From Blautia sp. XA-2221 (GTDB taxonomy: Bacteria; Bacillota; Clostridia; Lachnospirales; Lachnospiraceae): 64,000 nucleotides of DNA. The position numbers were made by a program, and so were the translations under genes. Position 1 is the first letter of the stretch. Each line of letters opens with the position of its first letter. Where the stretch lies: assembly GCF_028767025.1 (NCBI RefSeq), contig NZ_JAJQXX010000001.1:62001-126000 (forward strand), read 5' to 3'. Below are positions 42,753-51,289 of the stretch, in pieces. Below the pieces are notes generated by a model that worked only from the letters and a program-made list of their open reading frames with translations, was not told where the DNA came from and made no database searches.

Positions 42753-43367
42753 ATGGGAAAGATACATAATGTAGAAAAACTTACCGACAATCGTTTTGTC
42801 AACCTGTATCATGTGGATGCAACCAGTGTACATAATACGCCGGTATCTTACTTTGTGGCGTCCAGAGCGAAAACAGTTAGTGAAATGAAGCTGAAAACAG
42901 GAAAAAACGATCCGGACGGCGTTATCATCTACAGCCTGTACGGAGAGAAAAAAGACAGGGTGGTTCTGATCCGCCAGTATCGCTATACCCTTGGCGGATA
43001 TGTATACGAATTTCCTGCGGGACTGGTGGAAGCAGGGGAAGATTTTCACGAAGGGGCAGTCCGTGAAATGTATGAAGAGACAGGTCTTACCTTTACTCCG
43101 CTTCATGTGGATCCGGCCTTTGAAAAGCCTTATTTTACTACCGTAGGGCTTACGGATGAATCTTGCGCCACCGTTTATGGTTATGCTTCCGGTGAGATCA
43201 GTAAGGCAGCCCAGGAGGACAGCGAGGAGATTGAGGTGGTTCTGGCAGATCGGAATGAAGTAAGACGCATCCTGAAGGAAGAGCGTGTAGCCATCATGTG
43301 CGCTTATATGCTGATGCATTTTTTGAAAGATGAAGAACCGTTCGAATTTCTGAATGAAGAAATATAG
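42753..43367 (+). CDS. NUDIX hydrolase, ADP-ribose pyrophosphatase-like
   Basis: The 204-residue hydrolase has the complete Nudix box GLVEAGEDFHEGAVREMYEE with TGL following (~85-108). The N-terminal strand region and LIRQYRYTLGGYVYEFPAG are typical of ADP-ribose or nucleotide-sugar pyrophosphatases. It cleaves X-linked nucleoside diphosphates; the exact substrate is open. AAAGGAG precedes the ATG 15 bp after the U32-like gene, so the two are cotranscribed. Confidence 0.9.
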   Translation: MGKIHNVEKLTDNRFVNLYHVDATSVHNTPVSYFVASRAKTVSEMKLKTGKNDPDGVIIYSLYGEKKDRVVLIRQYRYTLGGYVYEFPAGLVEAGEDFHEGAVREMYEETGLTFTPLHVDPAFEKPYFTTVGLTDESCATVYGYASGEISKAAQEDSEEIEVVLADRNEVRRILKEERVAIMCAYMLMHFLKDEEPFEFLNEEI

Positions 43368-43368
43368 C

Positions 43369-43398
43369 TTGACAAATGCGAGAAAAACATGCTATAGT
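43369..43398 (+). promoter_or_regulatory. Extended -10 promoter of the PTS operon
   Basis: TTGACA (43369-43374), an 18-bp spacer, then TGC-TATAGT (43390-43398). An inverted repeat (CTATAGTTTTTAT / ATAAAAGCTATAG) spans the -10 and start region. Confidence 0.75.
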
Positions 43399-43416
43399 TT
43401 TTATGGTTATAAAAGC

Positions 43417-43451
43417 TATAGTGTGTTACTCTTTGGGAGGCATTAACTATA
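43417..43451 (+). promoter_or_regulatory. Ribonucleic antiterminator (RAT) target of the PRD antiterminator
   Basis: TATAG...GTTACTC-TTTGG-GAGGCATTAAC...CTATA forms an imperfect palindrome with the GTTACT / AGGCA signature of BglG/LicT/GlcT binding sites. It shares its 3' arm with the terminator at 43439-43490, so the two folds exclude each other. Confidence 0.85.
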
Positions 43452-43490
43452 CATAACAAGAAGTGTTTATGTGTAGTAGTGTCTTTTTTT
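43439..43490 (+). terminator. Leader terminator controlled by antitermination
   Basis: GGCATT-ACTATACATAA pairs with TTATGTGTAGT-AGTGTC, followed by a run of seven T, 85 bp before the PTS start. Confidence 0.8.
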
Positions 43491-43574
43491 ATACAAAAAA
43501 CCGGTTGAAACAGGATACAGCTGCGTATACTCACTTCTTAGATGATAATAAAAATAAGAAGGAGTAAAGTAAGA

Positions 43575-45743
43575 ATGAAAGACAAAATTTTCAGTGTTCT
43601 TCAGCGTATAGGACGAAGCTTTATGCTCCCTATCGCCATCCTTCCGGTAGCAGGCCTTCTGCTGGGTATCGGAAGTTCGTTTACGAACGCAACCACTATT
43701 GAAACTTATGGATTAACAAAAATTCTGGGAGATGGAACCATTCTCCACTATCTTCTCATGATTATGAATAAGGTAGGAAGCGCTGTTTTTGACAACCTGC
43801 CTTTGATTTTTGCAGTAGGCGTTGCCATTGGGATGGCAAAAAAAGAGAAAGAGGTTTCCGCTCTTTCTGCAGTAATTGCTTATTTTGTTATGAATACAGC
43901 AATCAACGCCATGCTTATCAACAACGGACTGATTCTTGAAAATGGAGAGATTGCAGAATCTGTCCTTGAGGGAACAATTACTTCCGTCTGCGGTATTCAG
44001 TCTCTTCAGATGGGCGTATTTGGAGGAATTATTGTAGGCCTTGGAGTGGCGGCTCTTCATAATCGCTTTTATAGAATCCAGCTTCCAAGCGCATTGTCTT
44101 TCTTTGGAGGAACAAGATTTGTTCCTATTATTTCTACGATCGTATACATGTTTGTGGGAATTTTGATGTATTTTGTATGGCCGGCAGTTCAGAATGGTAT
44201 TTTTGCACTGGGTGGTCTTGTGACAGGTTCCGGATATGCGGGAACGCTGATCTTTGGTCTCATTAAGAGAGCGCTGATCCCGTTTGGACTGCATCACGTA
44301 TTCTATATGCCTTTCTGGCAGACTGCAGTTGGCGGCACTATGGAAGTGGCAGGTCAGATGGTACAGGGTGGACAGAATATCTTTTTTGCACAGCTGGCTG
44401 ATTCCGCAAATATTGCACATTTCAGTGCAGATGCTACCAGATATTTTTCCGGCGAGTTTATTTTTATGATCTTTGGTCTTCCCGGCGCAGCGCTGGCTAT
44501 GTATCAGTGCGCGAAGCCTGAAAAGAAAAAAGCAGCAGGCGGTCTTCTCCTTTCTGCAGCTCTGGCATGTATGGCAACAGGTATCACAGAGCCACTGGAA
44601 TTTTCTTTCCTGTTTGTAGCGCCGGCTCTTTTTGCAGTACAGGTGATCCTTGCAGGTTCTGCTTATATGATCGCTCATATGCTGAATGTTGCGGTAGGTC
44701 TTACTTTTTCCGGCGGATTTCTTGACTTTTTCCTGTTTGGTATTCTTCAGGGAAATGAAAAGACCAGCTGGCTTCGAGTAATCCCTGTAGGTATTATCTA
44801 CTTCCTTTTATACTATTTTATTTTTAAATTCATGATCCGGAAATTTGATTTCAAAACTCCTGGACGTGAAGAAGACGATGTGGAAACAAAACTTTATACA
44901 AAGGCAGACGTGAATGCCAGAAAAGCTGCAGCCGGAGAGGTACAGGCTTCAGACAGTGAGGATCCGGTCAGCGAGGCGATCACCAGAGGCCTTGGCGGCA
45001 AAAAGAATATCAGTGATGTGGACTGTTGTGCAACAAGGCTTCGTTGTACGATCCACGATGCTTCCAGGGTCAATGACAGCATCCTGAAAGCAACAGGAGC
45101 TTCCGGCGTAGTCCATAAAGGAAATGGAGTGCAGGTTATTTACGGACCAAATGTGACGGTGATTAAATCTAATCTGGAGGATTATCTGGAAAAAGCTCCG
45201 GATACCTATGCAGAAACAGAGGAAGCAGGAGAAACAAAGCAGGAAGAAACAAAGAATACAGAAACAGAGAAAAAGGTTGTAAAACGCATCGTGATCTCCA
45301 GCCCTGTTACCGGAATGGCAGCGGATCTGGGAACAGCTCCTGACGAAGCTTTTGCACAGAAGATGATGGGAGACGGCGCCGTAGTAACACCTGAGGAAGC
45401 ATTTGTATGTGCTCCGGAGGATGGAGAAGTTGCTTTTGTATTTGACACAAAGCATGCTATTGGATATATGACAGATTCCGGGATCAGCCTCCTGATCCAC
45501 GTAGGAATCGATACAGTAAAATTAAATGGAGAGGGATTTGAGGTTCTGGTGGAAAACGGACAGAAGGTAAAAAAAGGTCAGCCTATGCTGAAGCTGGATC
45601 TGGATTATCTGAAAGCCAATGCGCCGTCTCTGGCGACGCCGGTTCTCTGTACGGAGCTTGAAGACGATCAGAGGATCCGTCTTCTGAAAGAGGGACCGGT
45701 GAAAGCAGGAGAACCACTGTTTGAGGTGGAAGTGCTGAACTAG
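43575..45743 (+). CDS. Glucose-family PTS permease, fused IIC-IIB-IIA
   Basis: The 722-residue membrane protein imports and phosphorylates a hexose (glucose or N-acetylglucosamine type). IIC spans ~1-430, with RSFMLPIAILPVAGLLLGIG and HHVFYMPFWQTAVGG. IIB (~475-550) has the phosphorylated Cys in DVDCCATRLRCTI. IIA (~580-722) has the active His in ISLLIHVGIDTVKLNG. The HHVFYMPFW segment does not settle glucose against GlcNAc. ATG 43575 follows AAGGAG (43559-43564). Leader RAT and terminator imply induction by antitermination. Confidence 0.93.
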   Translation: MKDKIFSVLQRIGRSFMLPIAILPVAGLLLGIGSSFTNATTIETYGLTKILGDGTILHYLLMIMNKVGSAVFDNLPLIFAVGVAIGMAKKEKEVSALSAVIAYFVMNTAINAMLINNGLILENGEIAESVLEGTITSVCGIQSLQMGVFGGIIVGLGVAALHNRFYRIQLPSALSFFGGTRFVPIISTIVYMFVGILMYFVWPAVQNGIFALGGLVTGSGYAGTLIFGLIKRALIPFGLHHVFYMPFWQTAVGGTMEVAGQMVQGGQNIFFAQLADSANIAHFSADATRYFSGEFIFMIFGLPGAALAMYQCAKPEKKKAAGGLLLSAALACMATGITEPLEFSFLFVAPALFAVQVILAGSAYMIAHMLNVAVGLTFSGGFLDFFLFGILQGNEKTSWLRVIPVGIIYFLLYYFIFKFMIRKFDFKTPGREEDDVETKLYTKADVNARKAAAGEVQASDSEDPVSEAITRGLGGKKNISDVDCCATRLRCTIHDASRVNDSILKATGASGVVHKGNGVQVIYGPNVTVIKSNLEDYLEKAPDTYAETEEAGETKQEETKNTETEKKVVKRIVISSPVTGMAADLGTAPDEAFAQKMMGDGAVVTPEEAFVCAPEDGEVAFVFDTKHAIGYMTDSGISLLIHVGIDTVKLNGEGFEVLVENGQKVKKGQPMLKLDLDYLKANAPSLATPVLCTELEDDQRIRLLKEGPVKAGEPLFEVEVLN

Positions 45744-45765
45744 GATCCGATGGGGAAAGATACGG

Positions 45766-46602
45766 ATGATGTACAGGATAGTGAAGGTTTTAAATCATAA
45801 TACATTTATTGGGATTCGAAGTAAAGATAAGTGTAAATGTCTGATCATGGGAAAGGGCATTGCTTTCGGCAGAAAGGTGAGCGAAAGTATTTCCGTGGGA
45901 GAAGATGCAAAAGTCTACACGCTGACGGAACTTACGGAAAGAGGATCAGCAGAAGAGATCATTCGCTCCGTTCCTCCGGAGTGCCTGGAGCTGGCAGGAG
46001 AGATCCTTGATCATGCAGAAAAAGTATTTGGTCAGATTGATCGTTCTATTTTATTCCCTATGGCAGATCACCTTGCTTTTGCTGTACAGCGTATCCGAAA
46101 CCAGGAACAGATTAGTAATCCTCTTACGGAGGATATACGGATCCTGTTCCATCAGGAATACAAGGTTGCCAAGTGTGCCGAACAGCTTCTCAGGGAAAGG
46201 CTTCATGTGGAAATTGATGAGCATGAGATCGGATATATTGCCCTTCATGTTCATGCAGCTATCGAAGATCAGAAAGTTTCCCAGGCCATGCAGCTGACCA
46301 GGGCGGTAAGAGACTGTATCTCTCTGGTAGAAAAACAGACAGGGACCACCATTGACGTAATGTCTCTTTCTTATAACAGGCTGATGAACCATATCCGTTA
46401 TATGGTGGCACGCGCTCTCAGCGGGGAAAAACTGAAGGTAAATATGAACGATTATATTTCCATACGTTTTCCAAAAGCATTCGATATGGCATCCCAGGTG
46501 TGCGGAGAAATGATGAAAAATCTGAAGATCTGCCTGGATGATGTGGAGGTCGGATATCTTGCCATGCATCTGGAACGTGTGATGGATACGGAATTAAAGT
46601 AA
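45766..46602 (+). CDS. BglG/GlcT-family PRD transcription antiterminator
   Basis: The 278-residue protein has an N-terminal CAT RNA-binding domain (YRIVKVLNHNTFIGIRSKDK, MGKGIAFGRKVSESI) and two PRDs. PRD1 contains ILFPMADHLAFAVQRIRN and DEHEIGYIALHVHAAIED; PRD2 contains SYNRLMNHIRYMVARAL and EVGYLAMHLERV, each with candidate phosphorylated histidines. It would bind the RAT at 43417-43451 and be controlled by PTS phosphorylation. Start is ATG 45766 or 45769, with only a weak RBS, 23 bp after the PTS gene. Confidence 0.93.
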   Translation: MMYRIVKVLNHNTFIGIRSKDKCKCLIMGKGIAFGRKVSESISVGEDAKVYTLTELTERGSAEEIIRSVPPECLELAGEILDHAEKVFGQIDRSILFPMADHLAFAVQRIRNQEQISNPLTEDIRILFHQEYKVAKCAEQLLRERLHVEIDEHEIGYIALHVHAAIEDQKVSQAMQLTRAVRDCISLVEKQTGTTIDVMSLSYNRLMNHIRYMVARALSGEKLKVNMNDYISIRFPKAFDMASQVCGEMMKNLKICLDDVEVGYLAMHLERVMDTELK

Positions 46603-46743
46603 GTGTTCATGCGGCTCGTTGCTGTAAAGGTCGTGAACAGCAATGAATTGAATGATGATATGCAGAGTACTTTTTAAAATACTATGGTAAAAAAGATAGA
46701 TATAATGTAAAATAAAACAAAAAACAAAAAATGGAGGAATATC
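46603..46743 (+). promoter_or_regulatory. Gap before ptsH with -10-like element and hairpin
   Basis: TTGCTGT/ACAGCAA (46620-46644) forms a small hairpin without a T run. TATAAT (46701-46706) without a good -35 may start a separate ptsHI transcript. Confidence 0.35.
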
Positions 46744-47001
46744 ATGAAATCATTTGAGTACACAATTAAAGACGAACTGGGAATCCATGCAAGACCGGCA
46801 GGACTTCTTGCAAAAGAGGCTAAAAAATACAGCTCTGTATGTATGATCGAAAAAGGTGGCAAAAGCGTAAAACTTTCTCAGCTCATGATGCTGATGTCTC
46901 TTGGTGCGAAACAGGGAGATCTTGTTAAGGTGACTGCAGAGGGTGAAGATGAGGATACTGCTATTGCAGAACTGGAGAAATTCTTTAACGAAAATCTCTA
47001 A
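46744..47001 (+). CDS. ptsH: PTS phosphocarrier protein HPr
   Basis: The 85-residue protein has the phosphorylated His15 in LGIHARPAG and the HPr kinase site Ser45 in KLSQLMMLMSLG. It relays phosphate from enzyme I to sugar permeases and is also a catabolite-control cofactor in Firmicutes. GGAGG lies before the ATG. The gene is 40 bp upstream of ptsI. Confidence 0.97.
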   Translation: MKSFEYTIKDELGIHARPAGLLAKEAKKYSSVCMIEKGGKSVKLSQLMMLMSLGAKQGDLVKVTAEGEDEDTAIAELEKFFNENL

Positions 47002-47041
47002 TCACAAAATATAGAAGCCACAGGTCAGGGAGGAAAAAAGT

Positions 47042-48670
47042 ATGCAGAGTTTCCAGGGAAAATCCGTATATAAAGGAATTGTAATGGGACCGGTAGTCGT
47101 CCTCAAAAAGAATGATTATCAGGTAAAGAGATCCAGGATCGAGGATGCAGATGCTGAGACCAGCCGTGTTCAGGAGGCAGTAAAGCGTTCTCAGGAACAG
47201 CTTCAGAAGCTTTATGACAAGGCACTGAAAGAAGTCGGAGAGGCAAGCGCGGCTATTTTTGAAGTACATCAGATGATGCTGGAGGATGAGGATTATCTGG
47301 AGGCTATTCAGAATATGATCCAGACAGAAATGGTAAACGCAGAATATGCGGTTGCAGTAACAGGGGATAACTTCTCTCAGATGTTTGCATCTATGGATGA
47401 TGATTATATGAAAGCCCGTGCAGCAGACATCAAGGACATTTCAGAACGTCTGGTCCGCAATCTCAGCGGACAGGAAGATGCAGACTTAAGTGACATCGAT
47501 CCGTCTGTCATTGTAGCGGATGATCTGAGTCCCAGTGAAACTGTTCAGATGGATAAGGAAAAGATCCTTGCTTTTGTTACGGTTCATGGTTCCACCAACT
47601 CTCATACTGCGATCCTTGCCCGTATGATGAATATTCCGGCGCTGATCGGAGTTCCTCTTGCACTTGACGAACTGAAAAATGGTACGACTGCAGTAGTAGA
47701 CGGATTTACCGGACAGGTAACTTTTGAGCCGGATGAAGAAACTCAGGCAGCCACACTTAAAAGAGTTCAGGAAGAAAAAGAGAAACTTGCTCTTCTGCAG
47801 GAACTGAAAGGAAAAGAAAATATCACACTTGATGGTAAAAAGATCAATATCTATGCAAATATCGGAAGTGTTGGAGATATCGGCTATGTTCTGGAGAATG
47901 ATGCAGGCGGTATCGGACTTTTCAGAAGTGAATTCCTGTATTTAGGCAGAAATGATTTTCCTACAGAGGAAGAACAGTTCCAGGCATATAAGCAGGTTGT
48001 GCAGACTATGGCCGGTAAGAAGGTCATTATCCGTACCCTTGATATCGGGGCGGATAAGCAGGTGGACTATTTTAATCTTGGAAATGAAGAGAATCCGGCA
48101 CTGGGATACCGTGCGATCCGTATCTGTCTGAAGCAGCCGGATATCTTTAAAACTCAGCTGAGAGCTCTTTTCCGTGCAGCTGTATACGGTAACCTTTCTA
48201 TCATGTATCCAATGATCACTTCTGTTGAGGAAGTGGAAAAGATCTATGAGATTGTGAAAGAGGTGGAGATCGAGCTGAAAGCCCAGGAAATTCAGTACAG
48301 GATTCCGGAACAGGGAATTATGATCGAGACTCCGGCAGCTGTTATGATCAGCGACCGTCTGGCTGAGATGGTAGACTTTTTCAGCATCGGAACAAATGAC
48401 CTGACTCAGTATACTCTGGCGATCGACCGTCAGAACGAAAAACTGGATGATTTTTACAATCCGCATCATGAAGCAGTTCTGCGGATGATACAGATGGTTG
48501 TAGACAATGCACATAAATGCGGCAAATGGGCAGGTATCTGTGGGGAGCTGGGCGCTGACCTGACTCTGACAGAGAAGTTTGTCCGTATGGGACTGGATGA
48601 GCTGTCCGTGGCTCCGTCCATGATTCTGAAACTCCGCAAGATCGTCCGGGAAATGAAAGCAGAAGATTGA
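47042..48670 (+). CDS. ptsI: PTS enzyme I (phosphoenolpyruvate-protein phosphotransferase)
   Basis: The 542-residue soluble enzyme is autophosphorylated by PEP and passes the phosphate to HPr. Active-site His188 lies in HGSTNSHTAILARMM. The C-terminal PEP domain has GGIGLFRSEFLYLGR, ALGYRAIRICL, IMIETPAAVMISDRL, FSIGTNDLTQYTLAIDR and the reactive Cys in WAGICGELGAD. It is slightly shorter than the E. coli enzyme. GGAGG precedes the ATG. The terminator at 48748 ends the block. Confidence 0.97.
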   Translation: MQSFQGKSVYKGIVMGPVVVLKKNDYQVKRSRIEDADAETSRVQEAVKRSQEQLQKLYDKALKEVGEASAAIFEVHQMMLEDEDYLEAIQNMIQTEMVNAEYAVAVTGDNFSQMFASMDDDYMKARAADIKDISERLVRNLSGQEDADLSDIDPSVIVADDLSPSETVQMDKEKILAFVTVHGSTNSHTAILARMMNIPALIGVPLALDELKNGTTAVVDGFTGQVTFEPDEETQAATLKRVQEEKEKLALLQELKGKENITLDGKKINIYANIGSVGDIGYVLENDAGGIGLFRSEFLYLGRNDFPTEEEQFQAYKQVVQTMAGKKVIIRTLDIGADKQVDYFNLGNEENPALGYRAIRICLKQPDIFKTQLRALFRAAVYGNLSIMYPMITSVEEVEKIYEIVKEVEIELKAQEIQYRIPEQGIMIETPAAVMISDRLAEMVDFFSIGTNDLTQYTLAIDRQNEKLDDFYNPHHEAVLRMIQMVVDNAHKCGKWAGICGELGADLTLTEKFVRMGLDELSVAPSMILKLRKIVREMKAED

Positions 48671-48747
48671 ATATAGAGATTGTTAACAGGTATCGAAGCC
48701 AGATATTTTTACTATATGTTAATATCTGTCATAAAAGCTTTTTGCGA

Positions 48748-48776
48748 GACATCGGAACTGTGTTCCGGTGTCTTTT
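48748..48776 (+). terminator. Terminator after ptsI
   Basis: GACATCGGAAC pairs with GTTCCGGTGTC around TGT and is followed by TTTTT. Confidence 0.88.
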
Positions 48777-48892
48777 TGCAGTTAATATTTCGGATATGCT
48801 TATTTATTGTATGATTTCATATTATATGAAACTGAGATTTATAAAAACATATGTGGTAAGAGTAAATATGCCTCGAGATTCTTCGACAAAAC

Positions 48893-48921
48893 TTGACAGG
48901 ATTCTCCATATGAAATACAAT
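48893..48921 (+). promoter_or_regulatory. Promoter of the tandem-domain membrane protein gene
   Basis: Consensus TTGACA (48893-48898) and TACAAT (48916-48921) are 17 bp apart. The 48777-48892 stretch before it shows nothing else. Confidence 0.7.
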
Positions 48922-48963
48922 GTTCCCTAACTGAAAAGGGAATTTACAGAAAAGGAGACAACC

Positions 48964-50250
48964 ATGGTCTATTCGTTTTATCAACTGCTCTGGCTGTACA
49001 TGATTTATTCGTTTATAGGCTGGTGCGGAGAAGTTGTTGTGGCAGCAGTAAAAAGACACCGTTTTGTAAACCGGGGGGCAGTCAGCGGCCCTTTTTGTCC
49101 GATTTATGGTCTGGGAGCTGCTGTGGTGGCTGTATTCTTTCCGGAGCTTAAAGGAAATCCGCTTTTTCTGTTTTTGGGCGGAATGGTAGTCAATACCTTT
49201 GTGGAATATGTGACAGGCCGTATTATGGAGATGAGCCTTCATAAAAAATGGTGGGATTATTCAGACCAGAAATTCAATCTGGGAGGATATGTATGCCTGA
49301 AAACCTCGGTTCTCTGGGGAATTTGTACCGTTCTTATGATTTATGTGCTGAACCCTGTATTTACCGGACTTGTGGGACTGATTCCAAAGCTCTGGGGAGA
49401 AATTATCCTGTGGGTGCTTTTTGGCCTGCTTATTGTAGATTTTATTGGAACAGTGATTGCTGTCTGGGGGCTGAAAAAGAAAAACGGTCGGATCGATCAG
49501 ATCAGAGAAGGCCTTGGACGTACTTCAAAGCTTCTTGAAAATACCATGACCAGACGGCTTCAGGCGCGTATGATCAAAGCGTATCCCAATCTTGAGAAGG
49601 ATGAAAAGGAGGATGTGTTTGCTTCCGGATGCGGTTTTTATAAGCTGGCCTGTCTGTTCTTTATCGGAGCCTTTCTCGGAGATATTACAGAGACTGTTTT
49701 CTGTCGTTTTTCCATGGGAAGATGGATGAGCCGCAGCAGTGTGGTATTTGGGCCGTTCAGTATTGTATGGGGACTTGGCTGCGCCATGCTTACCTGGATC
49801 TTGTACAGATACAGGGAACAAAGTGACCGAAGACTGTTTCTTTGCGGGACGATTCTCGGCGGCGCCTATGAGTACATCTGCAGTGTGTTTACAGAAATTG
49901 TGTTTGGAACTGTATTCTGGGATTACAGTAAAATTCCCTTTAATCTGGGCGGAAGGATCAATCTTCTGTATTGTTTTTTCTGGGGATTTGCAGCTATTAT
50001 CTGGATGAAGGGTATTTATCCGTTTTTGTCCAGATGGATTGAAAAAATTCCGGTACGGATTGGAAAGCCTTTATGTATGATCATGGTTTTTTTTATGAGC
50101 GTAAATATAGCACTGTCCGGACTGGCTCTTGATCGGTATTCCAAAAGACATGATGGCCTTCCGGCAAAAAATGCTGTGGGAGAGCTGATGGATGACTGGT
50201 TCCCGGATCCTTATATGGAAAAGGTTTATCCGAATATTAAATTCAGGTAG
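48964..50250 (+). CDS. Membrane protein with two tandem CmpB-type (PF06541-like) domains
   Basis: The 428-residue protein is an internal duplication. Copy 1 has SFIGWCGEVVVAAVKRHRFV, GPFCPIYGLG, FVEYVTGRIMEMSLHKKWWD and YSDQKFNLGG. Copy 2 has FIGAFLGDITETVFCRFSMG, GPFSIVWGLG, YEYICSVFTEIVFGTVFWDY and SKIPFNLGG. This matches the putative ABC-transporter type IV / CmpB family, usually single-domain in Clostridia. A soluble charged linker (~185-225) joins the copies. Function is unknown. AAAGGAG precedes the ATG. Confidence 0.8.
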   Translation: MVYSFYQLLWLYMIYSFIGWCGEVVVAAVKRHRFVNRGAVSGPFCPIYGLGAAVVAVFFPELKGNPLFLFLGGMVVNTFVEYVTGRIMEMSLHKKWWDYSDQKFNLGGYVCLKTSVLWGICTVLMIYVLNPVFTGLVGLIPKLWGEIILWVLFGLLIVDFIGTVIAVWGLKKKNGRIDQIREGLGRTSKLLENTMTRRLQARMIKAYPNLEKDEKEDVFASGCGFYKLACLFFIGAFLGDITETVFCRFSMGRWMSRSSVVFGPFSIVWGLGCAMLTWILYRYREQSDRRLFLCGTILGGAYEYICSVFTEIVFGTVFWDYSKIPFNLGGRINLLYCFFWGFAAIIWMKGIYPFLSRWIEKIPVRIGKPLCMIMVFFMSVNIALSGLALDRYSKRHDGLPAKNAVGELMDDWFPDPYMEKVYPNIKFR

Positions 50251-50253
50251 GAT

Positions 50254-50302
50254 AAAAGCCCTTTTGTGTCGGCAGAAATGCAGACATGAAAGGGCTTTTT
50301 TG
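50254..50302. terminator. Bidirectional terminator between convergent genes
   Basis: AAAAGCCCTTTTGTGTC (50254-50270) pairs with GACATGAAAGGGCTTTT (50283-50299), with T tracts on both strands. Confidence 0.9.
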
Positions 50303-50308
50303 GCAGCT

Positions 50309-51127
50309 TTATTTCTTTTTCTTTTCCAGATATTCATTCAGAGTGGCATTGGAAATGTCAGTGATAAACATATGGCCTGGCGCGTGAGTGATAACAATGG
50401 GCGGCTTTGCATTTTCAACAGCTGCCTGAGGTGTGACACCGCAGGGCCAGAACACAGGAATCTCTCCCGGGTAGATATCTACAGCCTCTCCGTAGTCCGG
50501 GTTCATGATATCGGTAACGCCGATTGCTTCCGGATCTCCCATTTGTACAGGGGCGCCATGAACATTTGGCATTTTTTCAGTGATCTCATAGGCTTTCTTT
50601 GCATTTTCCGGAGTCATTGGACGCATGGAGCATACCATAGGCCCGGAAAAAGGTCCGACAGGGACAGTCTGGATACTGGTTTTAAACATGGGGACATTCC
50701 GCCCCTGCGCAATGTGGCGGACTTCGATTCCTTCACGGATCAGCGCCTCCTCAAAAGAGAAGGAACAGCCGATCAGAAAGCCGACATATCCTTCTTTCCA
50801 GTATTGAGATGCATCAGTGATTTCCTTTGTAAATACTCCGTTTTCATAAATGCGGTATCTGGGGATATCTGTGCAGATATTTCCGCCTTCTCCCATATCA
50901 TGAGTTTCAGGAGTGCCTTTGATGATTTCCAGAACCGGACAGGGAAAGGGATTTTTTGCTGTAAATTCTTCAAAATCTGCTGCATACTCCGGCGGCAGAA
51001 TAACAAGATTTGCCTGGGCATAACCCCTGCACATTCCGGCTGTGGGAAAATCAATTTTACCCTGTCTGATCAGACTGCGGACTTGTGAGGGGGCCATATC
51101 TATATATGGTGTAATATCAAATGCCAT
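50309..51127 (-). CDS. YcsI/DUF1445-family putative hydro-lyase
   Basis: The 272-residue protein is collinear with the YcsI family, which includes D-glutamate cyclase-like domains. It has GMCRGYAQANLVILP, FPCPVLEII, GFLIGCSFSFEEALI, GPMVCSMRPM, WPCGVTPQAAV and the C-terminal APGHMFITDI. The reaction in bacteria is not settled. ATG 51127 has GGAGGACTC on the minus strand; the longer open frame has no RBS. It stands alone. Confidence 0.87.
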   Translation of the reverse strand: MAFDITPYIDMAPSQVRSLIRQGKIDFPTAGMCRGYAQANLVILPPEYAADFEEFTAKNPFPCPVLEIIKGTPETHDMGEGGNICTDIPRYRIYENGVFTKEITDASQYWKEGYVGFLIGCSFSFEEALIREGIEVRHIAQGRNVPMFKTSIQTVPVGPFSGPMVCSMRPMTPENAKKAYEITEKMPNVHGAPVQMGDPEAIGVTDIMNPDYGEAVDIYPGEIPVFWPCGVTPQAAVENAKPPIVITHAPGHMFITDISNATLNEYLEKKKK

Positions 51128-51289
51128 AAAAGAGTCCTCCTTTTTTACGTTAATGTATAAAAATACTATATAGGAAAATAATGGAAAATGCAATCCTGTG
51201 TTGTCAGGGAGTGTTGATGTGGATAAGTCAGGTATATTAATAAAAGATTGGTGCATAAAATAAAAAGAAAGCAGCAGAAGGCGGCAGTT

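Noticed and set aside
43713-44678. 321-residue minus-strand open frame
   Set aside because: It lies entirely antisense to the IIC domain of the PTS permease, with composition typical of a shadow frame.
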